The notes: generated by a model not told the origin, from the letters alone. DNA of 64,000 nucleotides from Palsa-1439 sp050015495 (GCA_050015495.1 JBEKBH010000012.1:1-64000), one strand, 5' to 3'; shown: positions 7,783 through 17,469, counted from the stretch's first letter. Made by a program: numbers and translations.

Positions 7783-9000
7783 TTAAGCCCCGAATTTATC
7801 GAGCCGCCGGGCGTTGGCCTGCATGTGGCGGATGAGGTGTTTCGCCTCGAACCGGCCGAGGGAACCGAGATTGGCGGTGCGTTCGGTAAAGCGGTCCTGG
7901 CCGTCCCAGCCGGCGATCTCGCCGCAAATCATCACGGGTTGTGGATGCCAACTATGCCCTTTCACGGGTACCGGGGTGGAATGATCGCCGGTCACCGCGA
8001 GGACATCGACATGCGGCAGCAGTTGACCGAGCGCGGCATCGGCTTCCTCGATGGCTTTGACTTTCGCGTCGAAATTCCCGTCTTCGCCGGCCATGTCGGT
8101 TCCCTTCACGTGGACGAAAACGAAATCGTAGGCTTTGAGGGCGTCGACGGCGGCTTCGAACTCCTGTTGCACGGTGTTGGGGCCTTCCACCTTTTTCATG
8201 CCGACGAGTTGGGCGAGCCCCTTGTACATCGGATAGATGGCGATCGCGGCGGCCTTGAGTCCGTAACGCTCTTCGAAGAGGGGGATCTTCGGTTGGTGCG
8301 CGATGCCGCGGAGCAGGAAACCGTTGGCCGGCTTGCAGTTCTTCAATAGCGGCAACGCCTGCTTGTAGAACGTCGCGATGATTTTGGCCGTCTTTGCGGC
8401 TTTGGCGGATTTGGTGAGCGGCTTGACAGTGGCGATGGGCTGGCCTTCGCGGTGCGGATCGCTGTCGCCGAGCGGGCCTTCGAGTCCTTTGCCGCGAAAT
8501 ACCACGACGAAACGATGGCCTTTGCCGGCCTTGATAATGACTTGAACGTCGCCAATCTTCTTGATCTTGGCGGCGAGCAGCGCGCATTGCGCCTCGCAAA
8601 CTTTCGTATCAATCCGCCCGGCGCGGCGGTCGGTCACAATGCCTTTCGCGTCGATGGAACAGAAATTCGCGCGGGCGGCCACGTCGCCGTGCTTGAGATC
8701 GATGCCCAATCCGAGCGCCTCGATGACGCCGCGTCCCACTTCATATTCGAGCGGATCGTAGCCGAATAACCCGAGGTGGCCGGGGCCGCTGCCGGGCGTG
8801 ATGCCGTGGGCGACGGGGATCATCCGGCCCATGGCCGAGCGTTTGGCGAGCATGTCGAGGTTCGGGGTGCGGGCGACTTCCAGCGGTGTGTGGAAGCTGG
8901 TTGACTCAGTGGCAATGTCGCCAAGTCCATCCAGGACGACCAGCGCAAGTTTGGAGTCGTTCGGAACCAGTAGGTTATGATAGAGTTGATCTGTATTCAT
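7783..9000 (-). CDS. apgM: Cofactor-independent phosphoglycerate mutase, archaeal type
   Basis: 405 aa in the alkaline-phosphatase-fold ApgM family, which interconverts 3- and 2-phosphoglycerate in glycolysis without bisphosphoglycerate. Visible features are the metal-site LALVVLDGLGD (Asp24), RTPNLDMLAK, the active-site loop HGITPGSGPGHLGLFGYDP, DRRAGRIDT and the second metal cluster AVTGDHSTPVPVKGHSWHPQP. Length agrees with the family (about 400 aa). This type is common in Archaea and scattered in bacteria, including Planctomycetes/Verrucomicrobia. It converges on the fic operon and is divergent from the histidine kinase at 9133. Confidence 0.94.
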   Translation of the reverse strand: MNTDQLYHNLLVPNDSKLALVVLDGLGDIATESTSFHTPLEVARTPNLDMLAKRSAMGRMIPVAHGITPGSGPGHLGLFGYDPLEYEVGRGVIEALGLGIDLKHGDVAARANFCSIDAKGIVTDRRAGRIDTKVCEAQCALLAAKIKKIGDVQVIIKAGKGHRFVVVFRGKGLEGPLGDSDPHREGQPIATVKPLTKSAKAAKTAKIIATFYKQALPLLKNCKPANGFLLRGIAHQPKIPLFEERYGLKAAAIAIYPMYKGLAQLVGMKKVEGPNTVQQEFEAAVDALKAYDFVFVHVKGTDMAGEDGNFDAKVKAIEEADAALGQLLPHVDVLAVTGDHSTPVPVKGHSWHPQPVMICGEIAGWDGQDRFTERTANLGSLGRFEAKHLIRHMQANARRLDKFGA

Positions 9001-9132
9001 GAAAATCTCTCAGTTTTTGGCTTGAAAACACCTTTGTCTAGCGTCATGTTGACACACAACTCCGGGTCCTGTCAAAGACGAAAACTTCTGAAATCGTGAC
9101 GTAGTTGCACAATGACGCAACTGGAAAACTGA

Positions 9133-10317
9133 GTGAAAACTTCCTTCCTCGACAAGTTGATTGGTCGGATTGAGCGGGTTGATCCCCAGAGCCTGCAGAG
9201 TGTGGTGCTCAAGCTGGCTCGGGAGAAGGGGTTTTTGGAAACTCTCTTCAATACGATCCAGGAAGGCGTGATTGTGACCGATGCGGATGGGCGGATCACC
9301 TATCTGAACGCCGCGGCAGGCCAGCTCCTCGGCATTGACCCCGAGCGGGCCGTCGGTGAGCAGTTGTCGCACTACCTCCGCGACATCGACTGGCAGAAAA
9401 TCTGGTCGGCGGACAAGAACGAGTGGCGCAAGGTATTCACGCACGAACTGGAAGTGTTCTATCCGCAGCAGCGTTTCCTCGGGTTTTATATCGTGCCCGT
9501 GGCCGACGAACAAAACTCGGTGGTAACGGGCATGGCGATCATTTTGCGCGATGTGACGGAGACACGCCAACGCGCGGCGAGCACCATCGAATCCGAGAAG
9601 CTCTCGGCGATCACCCTGCTCGCGGCGGGCGTCGCCCATGAAATTGGCAACCCGTTGAACTCGTTGAATATCCATCTCCAACTCATGGAACGCGAGCTGA
9701 AGAAACTGCCCACGCCGCAGGGCGAGCGGCTCCGGGAGGATTTGCACGTGGCCCGCGACGAGATCGCGCGGCTCGACCAGATCATCAACCAGTTTCTGCG
9801 CGCGATTCGCCCCACGCAACCGGAGTTGCAACCAACCAGCGTGAACGAGGTCGTCGCCGAGACGCTGACATTGATGGAACGGGAGGTTGGCGATCGGGAC
9901 ATCCTGGTGGAGCGGGAATTGGCGGACGGGCTGCCGCGCATCTTGCTGGATCGCGCCCAACTCAAGCAGGCGTTCTACAACATTATCAAGAACGCGTTGC
10001 AGGCGATGCGGTCGGGCGGCATCCTGCGCATTCGCACGGAAGCCGATGATACACACGTCACCGTTTCGTTTATCGACAGCGGGCACGGTATCGCGCCCGA
10101 ACAGGTCGGGCAGTTGTTCGAGCCGTATTTTACCACCAAGCAGAACGGGACGGGTCTCGGGCTGATGATCGTCCAGCGGATCGTCCGCGAGCACGGCGGC
10201 ACCATCGAGGTCGAAAGCGACAAGGACCGCGGCACCACGTTCCGCATCAAACTGCCCATTCACGAGAAGCGGACGCGGCTGCTGGAAGCTTCCCGCGACG
10301 AAAGCCTTGTGAAATGA
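9133..10317 (+). CDS. PAS-domain sensor histidine kinase (NtrB-like)
   Basis: 394 aa from GTG at 9133. A PAS domain (residues about 33-145, FLETLFNTIQEGVIVTDADG) precedes the dimerisation/phosphoacceptor block AAGVAHEIGNPLNS with His169, then the ATPase domain with N-box IIKNALQAM, DSGHGIAPE and GTGLGLMIVQRI. No membrane segment is seen, so it senses an intracellular cue through PAS. It overlaps the next gene by ATGA (10314-10317) and surely phosphorylates it. An inverted repeat AGTTGC-N8-GCAACT (9103-9122) just upstream may be a regulatory site. Confidence 0.94.
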   Translation: MKTSFLDKLIGRIERVDPQSLQSVVLKLAREKGFLETLFNTIQEGVIVTDADGRITYLNAAAGQLLGIDPERAVGEQLSHYLRDIDWQKIWSADKNEWRKVFTHELEVFYPQQRFLGFYIVPVADEQNSVVTGMAIILRDVTETRQRAASTIESEKLSAITLLAAGVAHEIGNPLNSLNIHLQLMERELKKLPTPQGERLREDLHVARDEIARLDQIINQFLRAIRPTQPELQPTSVNEVVAETLTLMEREVGDRDILVERELADGLPRILLDRAQLKQAFYNIIKNALQAMRSGGILRIRTEADDTHVTVSFIDSGHGIAPEQVGQLFEPYFTTKQNGTGLGLMIVQRIVREHGGTIEVESDKDRGTTFRIKLPIHEKRTRLLEASRDESLVK

Positions 10318-11675
10318 CGACGAAAGCGCCGACCATTTTGATCGTGGACGACGAGCGCAACACCCGCGAGGGATTGCAGCGCGCCCTGCAAGATCGCTAC
10401 GACGTCCTGCTGGCCGAAGATTCGCAGAAAGCGATGCAGACACTTGAATCCACGCCGGTGGACGTAATGCTGACGGACCTGCGGATGCCCGGGGTGGATG
10501 GCATGGGCCTGTTGCGCCGCGCGATGTCCCTGACCAATCCACCCGTGTGCATCGTGATGACGGCCTACGGCTCGATCGAGAACGCGGTGCAGGCGATGCA
10601 GGCCGGCGCGTACCACTACGTGACCAAGCCGGTAAACCTCGACGAATTGGAATTGGTCATCCAGCGGGCGCTCAACAGCCGCCGCATCGAGTCCGAGAAC
10701 GTCAACCTGCGCGAGCAGATCGATCACAAGTTCGGGTTGGAGAACATTATCGGGGAGTCGCCCCCGATGCGCCAGGTGTTCGAGACCGTGCAGCAGGTGG
10801 CGCCCAGCCGGGTGACGGTTCTGATCACGGGGGAGACGGGGACCGGCAAAGAACTCATCGCCAAGGCCATTCACAATCTCAGCCCGCGCAAGAACGGCCC
10901 GTTCGTGGCGGTACACGCCGCGGCGCTCCCGAGTTCCCTGCTTGAGAGCGAACTGTTTGGACACGAGCGAGGCGCGTTTACGGGGGCGGTGGAACGCCGG
11001 GTCGGACGATTTGAGCTGGCGGATGGGGGGACTCTGTTCCTTGACGAGATTGGGGAGCTGGAGCCGCCGATGCAGGTCAAGTTGTTGCGGGTGCTGGAAG
11101 AACGAGCGTTCGAGCGCGTCGGCGGGTCAAAAACATTGCAGGTGGATGTGCGGCTGGTCGCCGCAACCAACAGGAACTTAAAAAAGCTGGTCAGTGAGGG
11201 CAAGTTCCGCGATGATTTGTTTTACAGGCTTAGCGTTGTGACAGTTGACCTGCCACCGCTGCGAGAGCGGCGGGATGATATCCCGCTGATGGTGAAAGCG
11301 TTTCTGGATGAGTTCAGCCGCGAGAACAACAAGCAGGTCCGCGAACTGACGCCGGAAGCGTTGAACCTGCTGCTGGCGTATGACTGGCCGGGCAACGCGC
11401 GGGAATTGCGCAACGCCATCGAGCAGATGGTGGTCCTGGCGCGAGCGGAACGATTGACCGTGCGTGACGTGCCGGCGGCCATCCGCGGGGGGGCGGACCT
11501 GAGCAAGATCAATGTGGTCCGCGCCGGAATGACCGTCGAAGACGCCGAACGGCAATTGATCGTGCAAGCATTGAAGGAAACGGACGGGAATCGCACGAAA
11601 GCGGCGCAGAAGATCGGCATCAGCCGGCGGACACTGCATCGGAAGCTGAAGGAGTACGGGCTCGAGAATTTGTAG
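10314..11675 (+). CDS. NtrC-family sigma-54-dependent response regulator
   Basis: 453 aa. The receiver domain (D55 in VMLTDLRMPG) is followed by an AAA+ domain with Walker A GETGTGKE (173-180), the sigma-54 contact loop GAFTGA (220-225) and Walker B GGTLFLDEIGEL. A C-terminal Fis-like helix-turn-helix ends the protein (NRTKAAQKIGISRRTLHRKL). It activates RpoN promoters on phosphorylation by the upstream kinase. The position usually Asn/Cys before AALPSSLLESELFGHE is His here (VHAAALP), a minor deviation. Targets are not evident in the window. Confidence 0.96.
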   Translation: MTTKAPTILIVDDERNTREGLQRALQDRYDVLLAEDSQKAMQTLESTPVDVMLTDLRMPGVDGMGLLRRAMSLTNPPVCIVMTAYGSIENAVQAMQAGAYHYVTKPVNLDELELVIQRALNSRRIESENVNLREQIDHKFGLENIIGESPPMRQVFETVQQVAPSRVTVLITGETGTGKELIAKAIHNLSPRKNGPFVAVHAAALPSSLLESELFGHERGAFTGAVERRVGRFELADGGTLFLDEIGELEPPMQVKLLRVLEERAFERVGGSKTLQVDVRLVAATNRNLKKLVSEGKFRDDLFYRLSVVTVDLPPLRERRDDIPLMVKAFLDEFSRENNKQVRELTPEALNLLLAYDWPGNARELRNAIEQMVVLARAERLTVRDVPAAIRGGADLSKINVVRAGMTVEDAERQLIVQALKETDGNRTKAAQKIGISRRTLHRKLKEYGLENL

Positions 11676-11710
11676 GGCGAAGCGAGAATCGGAGAACAGG
11701 AGCAGACAAC

Positions 11711-13630
11711 ATGGCGCAATCCGTAGCACCGGAAACAACGATCCAAACGGCGGTTTTCCAGATTGAGATTGGGCGGGGCAGGAAGATCATGCAGAGGTTG
11801 TTGTTGATCGTGCTGGCCGCGGCGTTAAGTCTCGTTTATACGGTGGAACAATTTCGCGGGTTTAACAAGCGGGAATCGATGGATATGGCCCAGCTGGCGC
11901 GCAACATTGCGCGCGGCCAGGGCTTCACCACGTATGTCATCCGTCCGCTCAGCCTCTGGCAACTCGAACAGCGCGGTTGGAACATTCAGGACAAGGGCAC
12001 ACGGGTGAGATTAATCATGAGCCACCCCGATCTTTGCAACCCGCCGCTGTATCCGATGGTGTTGGCGGGATTGTTCAAGGTATTTCACAAAAAAGCGTTC
12101 ACGTACGACACCGCCGAACACATCTTCTACGCCGAGCGTTGGGTCATCCTGCCGTTCAACCAGCTTTGCCTGTTGGCCTGTGTGCTCCTCACCTTTGCGT
12201 GGGCGAAGCGACTCTTTGACCGGCGCGTGGCCGTCATGGCGGCCTGGTTGATGTTCCTTTCCGACACGCTGTGGTCGTATGGCATATCTGGATTGCCAAC
12301 GAACTTCCTGATGCTGCTGTTCCTCTTGGCGATGTACTGTTTGTTTCTTGCCGACGGCAAACTTAATCCTGCCGAGCGGTCAGGGAGCGCGCCGACTGGC
12401 AGCGCGCCGGCCCCGGCGACAGGCCGGGCGGTGCCCTGGGTGCTCGCCAGCGCGGTGTTGGTGGGGCTGTGCTTTTTGACCCGGTATCTGGCGGCATTTT
12501 TTCTGTTGCCGATGGTGATTTACGTGATGCGCATCTTTCGGGGGTGGGCGGCGACGATGTGGGCGGTTGTCTATGTGGCGGTGGTTGCCGCGGTCGTTAC
12601 GCCGTGGTTGGTCCGCAACCATCGCCTCTCGGGCAGTGTGTTGGGTCTCGCGCGGTACGAGTTGGTGGATCGATCCGGGGCATTTATCGGAGAAACGCTG
12701 CCGCGCACGTACAAGCCCGACTTCCATGGCGCCTACTCGGTGCGGGCACTCTCGGCAAAACTCCTGACCAACGCGCGCGTCGTGCTGCTGAACAATCTGC
12801 GCATGGTCGGCACCGATTTTCTGGTGTTGTTCTTTGGGGCCGGGGTGTTGTACGGCTTCCGTCGGCGTGATGTGTCGCGGTTGCGGGGATTGTTGCTGGG
12901 GGTGATCGTTATGGCCATCATCGCCATGTCGCTGATCGGCTCGGACCCGGAACGCAGCGGCCCGGATGTGGGCGGAGGCAACCTGTTGGTCTTGCTGTTG
13001 CCGATCATCGCGATCTACGGGGTTGCCTTCTTCTATTTGCTCCTCGATCGGATACCCTTTCGCATCAAGCTCACCCGGGGCATGGCGATTGGCGGGTTCG
13101 TGTTATTGAACGCGTCGCCGATGATCTTCACGTTATTGCCGCCGCGTCCGAAGATGTTTCCCTATCCGCCTTACATCTCACCCGTCGTGCGCGATGTCTC
13201 GGCTTATTTCGAACCCGACTCGCTGGCGTGCAGTGATATGCCGTGGGCCGTGGCTTGGAACGGGGAACGGCGGGCTGTGTGGATTCCCACGACCATGGAC
13301 GACTTCAACGAGATCCATGATTTCGTCGCGCCGAATGGCTTCCAGTACCTGTTTCTCACGCCGTATATTATTGACACACGACCGCAAACGGACGTTTCCA
13401 AGGGCGAGTACAAGGGGTGGGAGACGTTCATGCGCGGCCAGCTACCGGTGAGTTTCCCACTCAAGGCCTACAGCCCGTTGCCGCCAGACAACGAACAGGC
13501 TATCCTGGCCGACCGTGCTCGCTGGGCAGGCCAGAAGAGCGCGGCGACCCAACTGGAAAAGAATACCTTCACCGTGCCCGCAATAACAAAGAACCCGACG
13601 CCGAGTTCGACCGGCGCGCCAACACGCTGA
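11711..13630 (+). CDS. Multi-pass membrane protein, GT-C glycosyltransferase-like
   Basis: 639 aa with roughly ten hydrophobic helices. The first external loop contains ESMDMAQLARNIARGQGF, the D-x-x-Q/NIxxGxGF pattern of ArnT/PMT-type (GT39/GT83) lipid-dependent glycosyltransferases, followed by HPDLCNPPLYPMVLAG. A Pro/Ala/Ser-rich cytoplasmic or external loop (about residues 218-237) separates two halves, and a C-terminal soluble part of about 130 residues follows. It probably transfers a sugar from a polyprenyl carrier at the outer face of the inner membrane. ATG at 11711 has GGAG nearby; an internal ATG at 11789 is an alternative. Substrate unknown. Confidence 0.78.
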   Translation: MAQSVAPETTIQTAVFQIEIGRGRKIMQRLLLIVLAAALSLVYTVEQFRGFNKRESMDMAQLARNIARGQGFTTYVIRPLSLWQLEQRGWNIQDKGTRVRLIMSHPDLCNPPLYPMVLAGLFKVFHKKAFTYDTAEHIFYAERWVILPFNQLCLLACVLLTFAWAKRLFDRRVAVMAAWLMFLSDTLWSYGISGLPTNFLMLLFLLAMYCLFLADGKLNPAERSGSAPTGSAPAPATGRAVPWVLASAVLVGLCFLTRYLAAFFLLPMVIYVMRIFRGWAATMWAVVYVAVVAAVVTPWLVRNHRLSGSVLGLARYELVDRSGAFIGETLPRTYKPDFHGAYSVRALSAKLLTNARVVLLNNLRMVGTDFLVLFFGAGVLYGFRRRDVSRLRGLLLGVIVMAIIAMSLIGSDPERSGPDVGGGNLLVLLLPIIAIYGVAFFYLLLDRIPFRIKLTRGMAIGGFVLLNASPMIFTLLPPRPKMFPYPPYISPVVRDVSAYFEPDSLACSDMPWAVAWNGERRAVWIPTTMDDFNEIHDFVAPNGFQYLFLTPYIIDTRPQTDVSKGEYKGWETFMRGQLPVSFPLKAYSPLPPDNEQAILADRARWAGQKSAATQLEKNTFTVPAITKNPTPSSTGAPTR

Positions 13631-13720
13631 CGAATTGGACCAGGCAACGGATCACCGCGGATCGACGCCTCACGCGGCGCTTTCCGTCTGGAACGGCCAG
13701 GTTTACCCCGATTCCGAGAC

Positions 13721-13746
13721 CCGCCCCGCCTCCAAGGTCGGGGCGG
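13721..13746. terminator. GC-rich hairpin between two convergent genes
   Basis: CCGCCCCG at 13721-13728 pairs with CGGGGCGG at 13739-13746 across a 10-base loop. It lies between the convergent ends of the membrane glycosyltransferase and the PEP-CTERM gene. There is no T-run, so it would be a weak or non-canonical terminator. Confidence 0.35.
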
Positions 13747-13781
13747 CGGGACGCGACCGCTCCGGCCCCGTCAAACAGCCA

Positions 13782-14408
13782 TCATGATCGCTGGCGTCTG
13801 AGGAACGCGATGAGGGATACGCCACCGAGCGCGGCCAGCAGAAACGTCGATGGCTCGGGAATGAACTCGAATGTGAAATTGTCCATGACAAACTCTTCCC
13901 CCGCCCCAGACCCGAAACCAGCGTCTTGGCCGCCAAAGGAGTCGAAATAGAGGCGGTCAATGTCCGTGTAATTGAACGTGAACAGAGTCGCGTTTGTCGC
14001 CGCGGCGATTACCGTCAGGTTATATACCAAGGAACCGCCTCTGAACCCCTCGACTTGGATGTTCAGGTTGCTGTTCCACGCGCCGGTCAGGTAGGTGCTA
14101 AAGAAATTGAAACTAGTGCCAGGTGAGTCAATCTCAGCCGGATAGCCGTCACCGTTAAAGGCGACGTTGGGAGGCGACACCATCCCGTAATAACCGCCGC
14201 TCAGGCCGTTGATGGATTCATCAAGAACCGCATTCAGGCAATAGAAATTTGCCCAGCTAAGTTTTTGATAGCCATTCGTAATGCTGGAAATGGTCCCCGG
14301 GCCAGAGATGTCATCAAAAGTTATAACCGTTTGTGAATGGGCTGAAGGGGCATAGAAAACCGACAGGCTGAGGACGGCCAGCGGCGCGAGGAATAGTTTG
14401 CACTTCAT
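13782..14408 (-). CDS. PEP-CTERM sorting-domain protein
   Basis: A 208-aa exported protein. It has an N-terminal signal peptide (MKCKLFLAPLAVLSL, cleaved near AHSQT), a beta-rich body (FDDISGPGTI, NLNIQVEGFRGGSL, ending VMDNFTFEF), then the C-terminal sorting signal IPEPSTFLLAALGG with a hydrophobic helix and a basic tail RRQRS. PEP-CTERM proteins are processed and anchored by exosortase and are typically linked to exopolysaccharide or biofilm. No exosortase gene is in the window. The body resembles the carbohydrate-binding-like domains common in these proteins. Confidence 0.92.
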   Translation of the reverse strand: MKCKLFLAPLAVLSLSVFYAPSAHSQTVITFDDISGPGTISSITNGYQKLSWANFYCLNAVLDESINGLSGGYYGMVSPPNVAFNGDGYPAEIDSPGTSFNFFSTYLTGAWNSNLNIQVEGFRGGSLVYNLTVIAAATNATLFTFNYTDIDRLYFDSFGGQDAGFGSGAGEEFVMDNFTFEFIPEPSTFLLAALGGVSLIAFLRRQRS

Positions 14409-14533
14409 AACGGCTTTCCTTTCCGTCCCTCAGTGAGGAACATAACAGCAAATGCGGGCCAACGCCAGATAAATCGGGGCAATCGTGGCAGGCGTGGCGC
14501 CCACCTTACAGTAGACTGGTTGTGTGTTCGTTG

Positions 14534-15295
14534 TCATTGGATTTTCCCCACGAGTGAAAAGCACTGGGCGGTAGGACAAGGGGCATTCGTCATGTTGATA
14601 TTATTCGCAAAAGAGCAGTCCACCTGATTGCTGCTGGGGTCTTTGCCGTTCGGGTCAGCAAGCTGGCCGAAGACATTGTACTGGCAGAAGCCGCTGGCGC
14701 TGAAGGTATACACATTGCCAATGGTTACCGTGCCGACGGCGACGCCGGGAGTAAGCCCGATTCCGAGTTCGTTCGCGTAGGCCGGGACGTTGGTCGTGAC
14801 GCCGTTGACCGTCACCGTGTACGACCCGGAATAGTTTTCGAAACTCCCGATCTCACCATTGAAATACAGCACCAAGGTGCCGGTGCAGCGGGCCGTGAAA
14901 CTGCCGTCGGTCCCGAGTTGGACACACCGGTCGCACCGGGTGCAGAACTGCACCGATGCCGGCGCGGACTGATCCACGGCGGCCCCGTTGGTGCCACTGC
15001 CGACCTGTCCGAAGTCATTTTGACCCCAACCCCAATAGTGATTCGTCCCCTGATCCACCGTCATCGCCATGCTGTGACACGCGCCATGGCCCGTATCGTC
15101 TGTGAGAGAGGCGCTGACCAAGACCGCGTTGCTGATGCCCGCCACCTGAATCGGGCTGGTTGCAAACCCCACGTCATTGGGGTTCGTGCCCAGTTGCTGG
15201 AAATCGTGAGAGTAAAGCTTAAAGGCGGCGTCTTTCCGGATGCGGGGAGACCGAAATGAGCCGGGGATTTCGCTTTCGCCTGTGGCGCGGCGCGG
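14534..15295 (-). pseudogene. 5'-truncated RCC1-repeat protein
   Basis: The minus-strand frame is open from 15295 (just after a TAG) to the stop at 14534. Only a GTG at 15172 could start it internally, while RCC1-like sequence already begins upstream of it (KLYSHDFQQLGTNP...SPIQVAGISNAV). One clear repeat follows (YWGWGQNDFGQVGSG) and then a Cys-containing beta-rich part. RCC1 propellers need about seven repeats, so this looks like the 3' remainder of a larger exported protein. No signal peptide is present. It may still be expressed from 15172, but I consider it a relic. Confidence 0.55.
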
Positions 15296-15325
15296 CTATA
15301 GTGTCCCGGCGCGCATCCATGGCAG

Positions 15326-16177
15326 ATGAAACCGGCAGCGGCATTCTCGATCGGGTTATGGACGGGGGCGGCGGTCATCGCGGCCGTCGGCCTGTTTACC
15401 GTGCAGCAATTCGGGCGACCGCATGGCGGCGCGGCGTCGGCGACGGATTCCAATCTCGTCGCCGCCAGCGAGCAGGTTCAACTTTTGGAACAGGACAATG
15501 CCCGGCTCAATGCGGAAGTGCAGCGTCTCAAAGAAACGGCGGCGGCGCTGAAAAACGATCTCGAGGAAAGGGCCGCGGAGGAAAAGGCCGCGTTGGAAAC
15601 CCGTCGCCGCGTTCCATTCCGTTTGCAGTCCCCGGAGCCGGAAAACCCGCCCCCATCCGGCACCTCCAGCAATTGGATGGAACAGGCCGTGGCCGCTGCC
15701 GATGCCGGCGCGCTGCCCGATCTGGAGAAAGCGGCCCTGCGCAACAATCACCGCGCCCTGGAGGCGATCGCGCTGCTGGCGGATCGCGACCAATCGGCCA
15801 CGCTCACCCGCGTATGGCGTTCGGGGGCGCTGACGCTGCCCAATCTGGTGGATGCGACGCGCTATCTGGCCGCCACGATGGAGGTCAACCCCGACGGGGA
15901 GCAACTGGTGCGCGGGCTGGCCGCCGATCCCACGATCGATTCGCGACTGCTCTACGCGGCCGTCGACGGCGTGGCGAACCCCGGTTTTTCGGTAGGTCTC
16001 GGACGCGACATGCCGGTCCCCGCGCCGCCGCATTTCAAACCGGATTACGCCGTGCGGATGCGACTGTTGGAGAGCCTGCGGTCATCCGTCACGGACGACG
16101 GCCTGCGCGCGTATATCGACCAGGCGAAGTCGGAACTGCAGGCGCATTGGGCGGAGACAAACCCGGCGTCGCCGTAA
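15326..16177 (+). CDS. Membrane-anchored coiled-coil protein of unknown function
   Basis: 283 aa. An N-terminal hydrophobic helix (FSIGLWTGAAVIAAVGLF) is followed by a coiled coil of about 45 residues (QVQLLEQDNARLNAEVQRL, then ETAAALKNDLEERAAEE), a Pro-rich linker, and a C-terminal alpha-helical region. Probably anchored in the inner membrane with the rest in the periplasm. It is the first gene of a plus-strand run leading into the MacA/MacB/TolC genes, though a 136-base gap separates it from the next gene. No family recognised. Confidence 0.72.
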   Translation: MKPAAAFSIGLWTGAAVIAAVGLFTVQQFGRPHGGAASATDSNLVAASEQVQLLEQDNARLNAEVQRLKETAAALKNDLEERAAEEKAALETRRRVPFRLQSPEPENPPPSGTSSNWMEQAVAAADAGALPDLEKAALRNNHRALEAIALLADRDQSATLTRVWRSGALTLPNLVDATRYLAATMEVNPDGEQLVRGLAADPTIDSRLLYAAVDGVANPGFSVGLGRDMPVPAPPHFKPDYAVRMRLLESLRSSVTDDGLRAYIDQAKSELQAHWAETNPASP

Positions 16178-16313
16178 TACGGGGTCGTCCGAATAAGGGA
16201 TCGCGCGGACGCGGCGAGATGTGTCACGATTTCTTTTCGGTGCACCACAGAGATGTTCGCGCGCGGGGACGGCATCGCGCCGGTGGGACCCTGAATTGGA
16301 TGGTGCCAGGCCC

Positions 16314-16829
16314 GTGAATCGACACATGCAAAAGCTGGTGGCCGTGCTGGCCCTAGTGGTCATGGGGGCAAGCTTCGGCCTGCTCGCGCTGCTGCGGGTC
16401 CGAGAGGCGAAGGAATTCCGCCGTCCGCATCCCGTCCAGACTTACGGCGGGACGAACTATGTCGTGCGGTTGACGGAAGTCGTCGTCGGCAAGACTGAGA
16501 CCGGTTGCGTGCTGATCGTGTACCTGCGGCTGGAAAACCCGAATCCATACGACGTGACCCTGAACCGCAACTGGTTTGTGCTCATGGACCACGCCAAAAA
16601 TTACTACCTGCCGTCGACCACCGGCACGCAGACAGAATTGATCAAAATGCCCGCCAATGGTGTCTTAGATCGAGAGATGCTCAGTTTCACGGTTGTCGAC
16701 GACGCGTTCGCGGGCGCCGTGGCGCTCCTGGTGGGCCGCGAGTACATGGTCTTATTGAAGGACGAGGAGCCGTTCGATGCGCGCCTGCGTAACGGAGAGT
16801 TCCGCTCGTTTCAGAGACGCCACTGGTAG
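16314..16829 (+). CDS. Membrane-anchored protein with an Ig-like beta domain
   Basis: A 171-aa protein if GTG at 16314 is used; ATG at 16326 (MQKLVAVLALVVMGA) is nearly equivalent. An N-terminal hydrophobic segment is followed by a beta-rich domain (VRLTEVVVGKTETGCVLIVY, LRLENPNPYDVTLNR, FVLMDHAKNYYLPS). That layout resembles DUF4352/LEA-like immunoglobulin-fold domains (inference from pattern only). It ends 22 bases before the DUF4230 gene and may form a unit with it. Confidence 0.68.
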   Translation: MNRHMQKLVAVLALVVMGASFGLLALLRVREAKEFRRPHPVQTYGGTNYVVRLTEVVVGKTETGCVLIVYLRLENPNPYDVTLNRNWFVLMDHAKNYYLPSTTGTQTELIKMPANGVLDREMLSFTVVDDAFAGAVALLVGREYMVLLKDEEPFDARLRNGEFRSFQRRHW

Positions 16830-16851
16830 ACGCCGGGGGCTTCCGACGCGC

Positions 16852-17469
16852 ATGTGGAAGAAAATCAAGTTCTACACGGTCAGCGCGATCATCCTCGCGC
16901 TGGGCGGCGCTTGTCTTTATTTGTACTGGTTCGGCGGCCGGCGCGCCGTGGTTCGTCGCGTGGTGGATCCGCCGGCGGTCGTCCGGGAAATCCAGGAACT
17001 GAGCGAATTGGTCACAGTGAGATACCGCATCCAGAAAGTGGTCGGCTTGGAAGAGGAAAAAGTGCCCTTCGGGTCGGAGCGGATCCTGTTGTTGGTGCAG
17101 GGGGATGTTCTCGGTGGAGTGGATCTGTCGTTGTTGTCCACGAACGATGTTCAGGTGACGGCGGAGAACGCGGTCACCACCCGGCTCCCGCAACCGAAAG
17201 TCATGCATGTGTATCTGGACGAACAGCAAACCCGGGTGTGGGACCGCGCCAAGACATGGTGGACACCGTGGGTGGCCTACGATCCCGAACTGGAGCAAAA
17301 GGCCCGGTTGGCCGCGCTGGAAGCGATCCAGGCCGCCGCCGTGCAGATGGGAATCCTCAGCAATGCGCAGGACAACGCCGAGTCCACCATCCGGAAACTG
17401 CTCCGCGCTGGCGGTGTGGAGTCGGTGCGGTTCACAACCTCCGGGGAGGGCGGCGCTCTTGCGCCATAA
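16852..17469 (+). CDS. DUF4230 family membrane protein
   Basis: ATG at 16852 gives 205 aa with an N-terminal transmembrane helix (FYTVSAIILALGGACLYLYW). The body matches the DUF4230 pattern: ELVTVRYRIQKVV, GSERILLLVQGDVLGGVDL, LPQPKVMHVYLDEQQT, then a C-terminal amphipathic helix (ARLAALEAIQAAAVQMGIL...AESTIRKLL). The biochemical role of DUF4230 is not established. It stands upstream of the efflux operon with a 102-base gap that shows no clear promoter. Confidence 0.82.
   Translation: MWKKIKFYTVSAIILALGGACLYLYWFGGRRAVVRRVVDPPAVVREIQELSELVTVRYRIQKVVGLEEEKVPFGSERILLLVQGDVLGGVDLSLLSTNDVQVTAENAVTTRLPQPKVMHVYLDEQQTRVWDRAKTWWTPWVAYDPELEQKARLAALEAIQAAAVQMGILSNAQDNAESTIRKLLRAGGVESVRFTTSGEGGALAP

Noticed and set aside
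9010..10542. 510-codon open frame on the minus strand
   Set aside because: Lies opposite the clear histidine kinase gene; composition is that of an antisense shadow.
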